This document shows, piece by piece, positions 1-5,148 of a DNA stretch of 5,974 nt. The DNA lies in the NCBI GenBank assembly GCA_027623615.1, contig JAQBVH010000233.1, positions 1 to 5,974 on the forward strand, written 5' to 3'. The position numbers and the translations under genes are program-made. A model generated the notes under the pieces. That model did not search any database. It saw nothing but the letters and a program-made list of their open reading frames with translations, and was not told the origin of the DNA. Numbering within the stretch: position 1 is the stretch's first letter; every line of letters starts with the position of its first letter. This DNA comes from Planctomycetota bacterium. GTDB lineage: Bacteria > Planctomycetota > UBA1135 > GCA-002686595.

Positions 1-312
1 GACCGCGAGCGCGCCTTCCTGATCGTGGCCGAGCTCGGCGCCGCCGAGCACGTGCCCGCGCTCGAGCGCAGCTTCCGCACCTGGTCGCCTCGCGACCGGG
101 CCCGCGCGGCAGCTTGCCTGCTCGCCCTGCATCGCCTGGGCGGCAGCGCCCCGGTCGAGCGGCTCCTCGGGGCCGCGTCCGAACGAAACCGTGAGCGCGT
201 GATAGCCCGCCTGGAGGGCTCGCCGGGCGCCACGTCCCTGTTGCTTCTGGCCCGTGAGTTGGAGCCGGTTCTTGCGACCCATGAAGCCTTGACTTGGAGA
301 GACGAACGATGA
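1..312 (+). CDS. HEAT-like alpha-helical repeat protein, C-terminal end (5' truncated)
   Basis: The frame is open from base 1, so the true start lies upstream; 103 residues remain before the TGA at 310-312. The GTG at 25 is just an internal valine codon and need not be the start. The translation is almost wholly helical, with few Gly/Pro breaks. A segment around residues 36-60 (SPRDRARAAACLLALHRLGG) has the 'D/S-P..R..AA..L..LG' rhythm of HEAT or PBS-lyase-type repeats, followed by a second helix pair and a charged tail ending WRDER. HEAT repeats usually act as protein-interaction scaffolds, so no enzymatic role is suggested. The stop overlaps the ATG of the next gene (ATGA), which implies an operon and translational coupling with the exported protein downstream. 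The repeat class is inferred from pattern only. The fragment could also belong to another helical scaffold, and nothing can be said about the missing N-terminus. Confidence 0.6.
   Translation, partial: DRERAFLIVAELGAAEHVPALERSFRTWSPRDRARAAACLLALHRLGGSAPVERLLGAASERNRERVIARLEGSPGATSLLLLARELEPVLATHEALTWRDER
296..301 (+). promoter_or_regulatory. Shine-Dalgarno GGAGAG that favours the ATG at 309
   Basis: GGAGAG lies 7 nt upstream of the ATG at 309, inside the end of the upstream gene. This is a textbook spacing and is the main reason for choosing 309 over the in-frame TTG at 294, whose only upstream purine run is a weak GAAG at 283-286. Confidence 0.6.
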
Positions 313-2108
313 TCTTGTTGTCCGCAACCCTGCTAGTGACCGCTGCCCCAGTTCTCCCCAGCAGCGCGGGCCTCCCGCGCGATGGGGACGGAACCGAGGC
401 AGCCTCCCCCGCATCCACCGACAACGTCCTGCGCGTCTACGACGTCTCCGGCCTCTCGCTGGGTTGGTTCGAAGAGGACGAGAACGGCGTCAGGCTCTTC
501 CCCAGCGTCGGCCCCTTCGAGGACGAAAACTTGGAGTCCGACTCGAGCGGTGACGGCTCCGAGACCTTCGTCGACATGATCCTCGGTCTGTACGAGGCAG
601 AGTTCGAGTACGAGGGCCGCCGGGTCAGCATGTCGAACGACGGTCGCCTGGTCGTGCGTGGGCCGGAGAGCCTGCACGAGCGCGTCGGCGCGACGATCGT
701 GTTCCTCGAATCGGTGATCAACTCCGCAGTGGTGCTGTCGGTGGACACGGTCGTCCTCGCGGGGCCGGGCCCCGACGCGGCGATCATCGACGCCTCGGCC
801 GCCGAGGCCTGGCTGGCAGGCCTCCCCAGCAGCGTCGATCACCACCGCCACACCATGCGCGTGCGCAGCGACCGCGAGGCGCACCTCAACGTGGGTGGCA
901 CGACCTCCGCGCTGGTCGACTTCAACGTCGAGATCGCACAGGGTTCCGCGATCCAGGACCCGATCGTGGCCCAGGTGAAGACCGGCACCAACCTGCGCAT
1001 GCTCGGCGCTCCGGGGTCCGACGGCGGCCTGTTCCTCAGCTATGTGCTGGAGCGCGCCGACCTGCAGTCGAAGGGGTGGCGTGAGGTGGCCCTCAGCTTC
1101 TGGGCCGGTTCCGAGCGCGGTAACCTCGAGCTGAAGCGAGACGTGTCGCGCATGAACACGGTCGACATGCTCTCCCGCTCCCAGGTCAACTCGACCTACC
1201 TGCCCGATGGCAAGGCGCTCGTGATCACCAACGACATCGACGTCCAGGGCGCGCAGCTGCACGAGGTCGTGCTCATCCGCAGGGTGGGCGGTGGCCTGCC
1301 CCTGCGCCAGGAGCTGCCCCTGTACTCCGGCGGTACGCGCTTGATCTTCGCTGACCTCGGCGCCGTGTCTCCGCCGGGCACGAACAGCTGGGGCACCCTC
1401 TTTTCGGGAAGAACCGAGCGGCTGGCCTGGAAGTTCCACCATGAGTTCCCGATCCAGAGCTCTCTCTCGTCCGGCGACTACGACATGGCCGTCGACCTGA
1501 TCGACACAGGCATGGACTACAGCGGCCTCGAGCAGATCGGGCGCTACCTGGTCTTACGCCCGTACGGTGAGTACGGGGACGACGAGGAGATCGCCCACGC
1601 GAAGGTGGAGCAGGACCTGGTGGTGCGGGCCTTCGATGCGCTGCTGGCGGCGCCGGACGTGTTCGACGTCGACGTCAAGGTCAAGGGCCCGGGCGGTCGC
1701 TCGGTCCACGCCCGCCTGCCGATGCGCTCCGGCGCAGACGCCGCGATCGTGCTTGGCCAGCAGACGATCCACCCCTACGACTACGACGTCGAGGTGGCGC
1801 AGTTCTCCGCGGTCGGCGACCTCTCGATGGAGACCGTCCTCGACGGCATGTGCCTCTGGATGCGGCTGAACTACACCGCCGGCGGGAGCCTGATCGTGAC
1901 CACCAAGGGCGGCGCGCAGCTGGTCACCAGCGAGCACACCTTCGATCTAGGTGGGGCGATCATCAAGGAGATCGATCAGAACGACACCCTGTCGGTGATG
2001 CTCAACGAGCGCACCCTCCTCAAGGAGAAGGGCGGGGTCTGGTCCGTCACCTACGGAGACACGTCCGGCTCCGGTATGTCGCTGACGATCACCGTGCGCC
2101 GAATCTGA
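309..2108 (+). CDS. Exported protein with duplicated secretin-N/STN-like modules, function unknown
   Basis: This encodes about 599 residues ending RRI before TGA. From the ATG at 309, residues 1-20 form a hydrophobic Sec-type signal (MILLSATLLVTAA..., ending SSA-G). There is no Cys for a lipobox, and only one Cys in the whole protein (about residue 515). Residues 43-49 read VYDVSGL. Residues ~87-135 form an alpha/beta unit ending in a 'GRLVVRGPESLHERV' strand-helix typical of secretin-N/STN-like folds, followed by a beta-rich unit (~142-247). A second alpha/beta unit (~393-445, with RYLVLRPYGEY) and beta unit (~452-535) repeat this order. The best internal match is DFNVEIAQGSAIQD (from 204) with DYDVEVAQFSAVGD (from 491). 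'LPDGKALVIT' (about 298-307) is weakly like the secretin-core 'pDG' strand, but no convincing secretin pore domain is seen. It probably acts in the periplasm or at the cell surface. Start caveat: the in-frame TTG at 294 would add MERRT and give the signal a basic n-region. It is translationally coupled to the HEAT-like gene by ATGA. I do not recognise a specific function. Confidence 0.75.
   Translation: MILLSATLLVTAAPVLPSSAGLPRDGDGTEAASPASTDNVLRVYDVSGLSLGWFEEDENGVRLFPSVGPFEDENLESDSSGDGSETFVDMILGLYEAEFEYEGRRVSMSNDGRLVVRGPESLHERVGATIVFLESVINSAVVLSVDTVVLAGPGPDAAIIDASAAEAWLAGLPSSVDHHRHTMRVRSDREAHLNVGGTTSALVDFNVEIAQGSAIQDPIVAQVKTGTNLRMLGAPGSDGGLFLSYVLERADLQSKGWREVALSFWAGSERGNLELKRDVSRMNTVDMLSRSQVNSTYLPDGKALVITNDIDVQGAQLHEVVLIRRVGGGLPLRQELPLYSGGTRLIFADLGAVSPPGTNSWGTLFSGRTERLAWKFHHEFPIQSSLSSGDYDMAVDLIDTGMDYSGLEQIGRYLVLRPYGEYGDDEEIAHAKVEQDLVVRAFDALLAAPDVFDVDVKVKGPGGRSVHARLPMRSGADAAIVLGQQTIHPYDYDVEVAQFSAVGDLSMETVLDGMCLWMRLNYTAGGSLIVTTKGGAQLVTSEHTFDLGGAIIKEIDQNDTLSVMLNERTLLKEKGGVWSVTYGDTSGSGMSLTITVRRI
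918..1868 (+). repeat. Diverged intragenic duplication, best-conserved arms 918-1004 and 1779-1868
   Basis: At protein level, residues 204-232 and 491-520 of the exported protein align as D-[FY]-x-V-E-[IV]-A-Q-x-S-A-[IV]-x-D, continuing to a hydrophobic end (NLRML against LWMRL). Each arm is preceded by a strand-rich stretch of similar layout and, before that, by an alpha/beta unit. The DNA copies are clearly diverged, so this is an old domain duplication and not a recent tandem repeat. Confidence 0.5.
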
Positions 2109-2109
2109 T

Positions 2110-2155
2110 CGAGGCACCTGCGGGCGGTCGGCGCGTCGGCAGGACGTGCCGCTCG
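2110..2155 (+). terminator. Bulged hairpin just after the exported-protein gene (possible terminator)
   Basis: Starting two bases after the TGA, CGA (2110-2112), GGCAC (2113-2117) and CTGC (2118-2121) can pair with TCG (2153-2155), GTGCC (2146-2150) and GCAG (2139-2142). This gives about 12 pairs with two small 3'-side bulges and a 17-nt loop. No T-run follows, so it would be a weak or factor-assisted terminator, or a 3'-end protecting stem. Its position favours a transcript end; the irregular stem argues for caution. Confidence 0.3.
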
Positions 2156-2201
2156 CCCGCGTTGTTGGGACAGGGTCCGACGACGTGCGGCTCGCCGCGT
2201 T
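2143..2201. repeat. Imperfect direct repeat, two copies of 20-21 nt in the spacer
   Basis: Copy 1 at 2143-2163 and copy 2 at 2182-2201 share GACGTGC-[C/G]-GCTCGCC-(C)-GCGTT, differing by one substitution and one single-base indel. The start-to-start distance is 39 bp. The pair lies upstream of the putative promoter of the GcvT-like gene, so it could be a pair of regulator-binding sites. It could also be a chance or relic duplication in GC-rich DNA. Confidence 0.45.
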
Positions 2202-2242
2202 CCACATCGTGGCCCGTCATCGACCGGCTCCACTCGGGGCAA

Positions 2243-2275
2243 GGGGCTCCCCGCGTTTCGGCGCGGCGGGGCCCC
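2243..2275. terminator. Strong GC hairpin in the spacer (terminator or attenuator-like)
   Basis: GGGGCTCCCCGCG (2243-2255) pairs with CGCGGCGGGGCCCC (2262-2275). This gives 13 pairs including one T-G wobble, with a single bulged C at 2267 and a 6-nt TTTCGG loop. It is by far the most stable-looking structure in the spacer. No T-tract follows (GCTTCGTGATTG), so it is not a canonical intrinsic terminator. It may still end the left transcript, insulate the downstream promoter, or form a cruciform. The stem is nearly symmetric, so it would also form on a minus-strand transcript. Confidence 0.45.
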
Positions 2276-2284
2276 GCTTCGTGA

Positions 2285-2313
2285 TTGCCGGCCTCGTGGG
2301 CGACTGGTAGAAC
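2285..2313 (+). promoter_or_regulatory. Candidate sigma70-type promoter for the GcvT-like/oxidoreductase operon
   Basis: TTGCCG (2285-2290, 4/6 to TTGACA) is followed by a 17-nt spacer and TAGAAC (2308-2313, 4/6 to TATAAT). The expected transcription start is near 2320, only about 6 nt before the ATG at 2326. This agrees with the absence of any Shine-Dalgarno-like purine run before that ATG (ACCCTGCCATCCCC). Four-of-six matches arise by chance fairly often, so the support is mainly positional. Confidence 0.4.
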
Positions 2314-2325
2314 CCTGCCATCCCC

Positions 2326-3516
2326 ATGCCGATTCCGACTCCTTTCCACGAGCGAACGGCGCCGCTCTGCACGAGCCTGCGTTGGAAGGAATGGGCCGGG
2401 TACTACGCGGTGTGCTCGTTCGATACGAGCCACGAGCGCGAGTACTACGCCCTCCGCCACGCTGCCGGACTGATCGACGTCTCGCCGCTGTTCAAGTACG
2501 AGGTCACTGGCCCAGACGCCGGCGCCTTCCTCGCCCATGTGACCGTCAAGGACGTGCGCAAGCTAGCTGTCGGCCAGAGCACGTATCTGTGCTGGTGCGA
2601 CGACCGCGGCTTCGTGGTCGACGACGGCACGGTCACTCGCTTCGAGGGGGACGTGTACCGCCTGACGGCCGCCGAGCCCTCGTGGGCCTGGCTGCTGCGC
2701 TACGCCCGCGGCTTCGACGTGGAGATCGAGGACAGCTCGGGACGCATCGGCGCCCTCTCCCTCCAGGGTCCTTTCGCGCGCAGGGTGCTCGCGGACTGCT
2801 GCGATGCGGACCTGGCGCAGATGAAGTTCTTCTGCGGGCAACGAGCGGACCTGGGCGGCACCTCGGTGTGGGTCTCGCGCACGGGCTACACGGGCGACCT
2901 GGGCTATGAGGTGTGGGCCGCGGCGGACCAGGCCTTGCCCGTCTGGGACGCGTTGATCGACGCCGGCCGTCCACACGGCCTCGAGCCCGCCGCCCTCGAC
3001 GCGATGGACATCACCCGCGTGGAGGCGGGCTTCATCATGAACGGGGTCGACTACTTCAGCGCTCACCACTGCATGATCGACGCCCAGAAGTCGACGCCGT
3101 ACGAGCTGGGCCTGGGGTGGACGGTGCAGCTGGAGCGCGACCCCTTCGTCGGTCAGGCAGCCTTGCAGGCCGAGAAGCGGCGCGGCCCGTCGCGCAAGCT
3201 GGCCGGCCTGGTGGTCGACTGGGACGAGTACGAGGCGATGTTCAACGAGCACGACCTCCCGCCCGACGTGTGCTCGCACGCGTGGCGCGACGGCGTGCCG
3301 GTCTACGCCAAGGGCGGACGCCAGATCGGCAAGGCCACGAGCGGCGCCTGGTCGCCGCTGCTCAAGCAGAATCTCGCGCTGGCGGACCTCGAGGCCGAGT
3401 TCGCCGCGGTCGGCACCAAGGTCGACTTCGAGGTGACCGTCGAATACGAGCGCCGCCGCGTGACCGCCACGGTCAGCCGCAAGCCCTTCTACGACCCCGA
3501 GCGCAAGCGCAGCTGA
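2326..3516 (+). CDS. Aminomethyltransferase-family (GcvT-like) folate-binding protein
   Basis: This 396-residue protein has full GcvT-family length and no signal peptide, so it is cytosolic. The N-terminal part (WKEWAGYY ... HEREYYALRHAAGLIDVS, ending by residue 53) matches the T-protein opening 'EH.avR.aaGlfDvS', followed by TGPDA (61-65). 'GFVVDDG' (95-101) holds the Asp pair that aligns with the folate-contacting catalytic Asp of T-proteins. 'SRTGYTGDLGYEVW' (184-197) carries the folate-pocket Glu (E195). 'MDITRVEAGF' (227-236) matches the 'D.LR.EAG' motif. The C-terminal barrel is present: GLGWTVQL, 'FVGQAAL', 'IGKATSGAWSP' and final 'KPFYDP'. Such proteins move a one-carbon unit from an amine or methylated substrate to tetrahydrofolate. 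It departs from glycine-cleavage GcvT in 'DVSPLFKYEV', where true T-proteins have 'DVSHM', and no gcvH or gcvP is nearby. It is the first gene of an operon with two FAD oxidoreductases, with a 1-nt gap to the next. The ATG at 2326 was chosen because homology-like sequence begins within the first ten residues; there is no SD. The substrate is not determinable. Confidence 0.88.
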   Translation: MPIPTPFHERTAPLCTSLRWKEWAGYYAVCSFDTSHEREYYALRHAAGLIDVSPLFKYEVTGPDAGAFLAHVTVKDVRKLAVGQSTYLCWCDDRGFVVDDGTVTRFEGDVYRLTAAEPSWAWLLRYARGFDVEIEDSSGRIGALSLQGPFARRVLADCCDADLAQMKFFCGQRADLGGTSVWVSRTGYTGDLGYEVWAAADQALPVWDALIDAGRPHGLEPAALDAMDITRVEAGFIMNGVDYFSAHHCMIDAQKSTPYELGLGWTVQLERDPFVGQAALQAEKRRGPSRKLAGLVVDWDEYEAMFNEHDLPPDVCSHAWRDGVPVYAKGGRQIGKATSGAWSPLLKQNLALADLEAEFAAVGTKVDFEVTVEYERRRVTATVSRKPFYDPERKRS

Positions 3517-3517
3517 C

Positions 3518-5146
3518 ATGGAGACCACAACGGAACCGCTGACGTCCACGCAGGCGTCGAAGCGCCACTACGACGCGATCATCGTCGGCGGGGGACACAA
3601 CGGCCTCGTCTGCGCCGCCTACCTGGCGAAGGCGGGCAAGGACGTGCTCGTGCTCGAGCGCCGGCACGTGCTCGGCGGGGCGGCGGTCAGCGAGGAGCTC
3701 TACCCGGGGTTCACCTATTCGGTGTGCTCCTACGTCGTCAGCCTCTTTCGGCCGCACATCATCCGCGACCTCGACCTGGCCAAGCATGGCCTCGACCTGA
3801 TCCCCCTCGAGGCGAGCTTCCTGCCGCTGCACGAGGGCGAGGGGCTCTGCCGCTGGTCGGACCCGCACCTGACCCGGCGCGAGGTCGAGCGCTTCAGCAA
3901 GAAGGACGCGGAGACCCTGCCCGAGTTCAGCATGGCCATGAGCAAGCTGGCGCGCACCGCCAAGCAGGTCATCGACAACCCGGCGCCGGACCCGACCTCG
4001 CTCGACCCGCGCGAGCTGATCAAGCTCCTGCGGCTCGGCAAGGACATGCAGGAGCTCGACCCGGACCTGCAGTACCTCAACCACAAGCTCATGACGATGA
4101 GCGCGGTCGACTTCCTCGACCTGTGGTTCGAGAACGAGACCCTCAAGTCGCCGATGTCCGTCTCGGGCATCATCGGCACCTTCCTGGGCATCCGCTCCCC
4201 AGGCAGCGCGTACGTGCTCCTGCACCATTACATGGGGGAGATCGACGGGGCCTTCCGCTCCTGGGGCTTCTCCCGCGGCGGCACCGGGCAGGTCAGCCTG
4301 TCCTGTGCGCGAGCGGCCAAGTCCTTCGGCGCCGAGATCGTCACCCAGTCACCGGTCGCCAAGATCGAGGTGCAGAACGGCCGGGCCAAGGGCGTCGTGC
4401 TGGCGAACGGGGACGAGCTGACGGCCAAGGTCGTGATCTCCGGCTGCGACCCGCGGCTGACCTTCATGGGTCTGGTCGGCGAGGAGCACCTCGACGGCGA
4501 GTTCGTCAAGCAGATCACCCGCTACAAGTTCCGCGGCAGCTCCGGCAAGGTGAACCTGGCTCTGGACAGCCTGCCCGACTTCGCCTGCCGCCCTGGCGCC
4601 GGTCCGCACCTGCGCGGCGACATCGCGATCGCGCCGAGCTTCGAGTACCTCGAGCGCGCTTATGACGAGGCCAAGTACGGCGACTTCTCCTCGCGGCCCT
4701 ACCTCAACGTGGTGATCCCGTCCCTGGTCGACCCGACGGTCGCGCCTCCGGGCAAGCACGTCGTGTCCTGCTTCGTACAGTACGCGCCCTACGCGATCAA
4801 GGAGGGCCCCGAGCACTGGCCCCAGCGCCGCGAGGCCTTCGGGGACGCGGTGGTCGACACCCTGGCCGAGTACTGCCCCGGGCTGCACGACAAGATCCTG
4901 CACCGGCAGGTGCTGTCGCCCTGGGACCTCGAGCAGGAGTTCGGGTTGACCGAGGGCAACATCTTCCACGGCGAGCTGTCCCTCGAGCAGCTGCTCTTCC
5001 TGCGGCCGGTCGCCGGCTGGTCGCGCTACAAGACCCCAGTGAAGAACCTGTGGATGTGCGCCTCGGGAACCCACCCCGGCGGCGGGATCATGGGCGCGCC
5101 CGGTGAACTGGCGGCCAAGTCCCTCCTCTCGACGCGGGAGCTCTAG
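3518..5146 (+). CDS. PYROXD2/CrtI-like FAD-dependent oxidoreductase
   Basis: This 542-residue enzyme closely follows the layout of PYROXD2-type 'NAD(P)/FAD-dependent oxidoreductases' of the phytoene desaturase/amine oxidase flavoprotein fold. After a Thr-rich 17-residue leader, 'YDAIIVGGGHNGL' (18-30) gives the GxGxxG FAD loop (24-29). E47 in 'VLVLERRHVLGGAA' is the ribose-binding acid, followed by G53-G54. 'SVCSYVVSLFRPHIIRDLDL' (68-87), 'SPGSAYVLLHHYMGEIDG' (227-244) and 'WGFSRGGTGQ' (249-258) are hallmarks of this subfamily. 'NIFHGELSLEQLLFLRPV' (481-498) and the C-terminal FAD motif 'GTHPGGGIMGAPGELAA' (517-533) complete the fold. It probably oxidises a C-H, C-N or unsaturated substrate using FAD; the natural substrate of the family is uncertain, and it should not be called a carotenoid enzyme without carotenoid genes nearby. 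The ATG lies 1 nt after the upstream TGA without a clear SD, suggesting coupled translation with the GcvT-like protein. A second, divergent paralogue follows 2 nt downstream. Confidence 0.9.
   Translation: METTTEPLTSTQASKRHYDAIIVGGGHNGLVCAAYLAKAGKDVLVLERRHVLGGAAVSEELYPGFTYSVCSYVVSLFRPHIIRDLDLAKHGLDLIPLEASFLPLHEGEGLCRWSDPHLTRREVERFSKKDAETLPEFSMAMSKLARTAKQVIDNPAPDPTSLDPRELIKLLRLGKDMQELDPDLQYLNHKLMTMSAVDFLDLWFENETLKSPMSVSGIIGTFLGIRSPGSAYVLLHHYMGEIDGAFRSWGFSRGGTGQVSLSCARAAKSFGAEIVTQSPVAKIEVQNGRAKGVVLANGDELTAKVVISGCDPRLTFMGLVGEEHLDGEFVKQITRYKFRGSSGKVNLALDSLPDFACRPGAGPHLRGDIAIAPSFEYLERAYDEAKYGDFSSRPYLNVVIPSLVDPTVAPPGKHVVSCFVQYAPYAIKEGPEHWPQRREAFGDAVVDTLAEYCPGLHDKILHRQVLSPWDLEQEFGLTEGNIFHGELSLEQLLFLRPVAGWSRYKTPVKNLWMCASGTHPGGGIMGAPGELAAKSLLSTREL
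5136..5140 (+). promoter_or_regulatory. Shine-Dalgarno GGGAG for the second oxidoreductase
   Basis: GGGAG sits inside the last codons of the preceding gene, 8 nt before the ATG at 5149. It fixes the start of a gene that has no stop in the window and could otherwise be overlooked. Confidence 0.55.
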
Positions 5147-5148
5147 GC

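Noticed and set aside
333..1442. Long minus-strand ORF (369 aa) opposite the exported-protein gene
   Set aside because: The translation is rich in His, Arg, Ala and Gly with no recognisable motif. It lies opposite a gene with a signal peptide, SD and repeated domains. It is a by-product of third-position G/C bias.
1850..2284. Plus-strand 144-aa ORF running from the exported gene into the spacer
   Set aside because: More than half is an out-of-frame shadow of the exported-protein gene; the rest reads through repeat and hairpin sequence with an Arg-rich, featureless product.
2089..2538. Minus-strand 149-aa ORF spanning the spacer
   Set aside because: It runs antisense to the conserved N-terminus of the GcvT-like gene and through the hairpins, has no homology-like motifs, and has no convincing SD.
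2326..3516. Annotating the GcvT-like gene as the glycine cleavage T-protein (gcvT)
   Set aside because: No gcvH or gcvP is adjacent, the 'DVSHM' motif is changed to 'DVSPL', and the partners are FAD oxidoreductases, so only the family assignment is safe.
2563..3549. Long minus-strand ORF (328 aa) opposite the GcvT-like gene
   Set aside because: It is antisense to a clearly conserved enzyme, with biased low-complexity composition and no family-like motifs.
3473..5074. Minus-strand ORFs opposite the first oxidoreductase (251 and 241 aa)
   Set aside because: Both mirror a well-supported flavoenzyme gene and have shadow-like composition.
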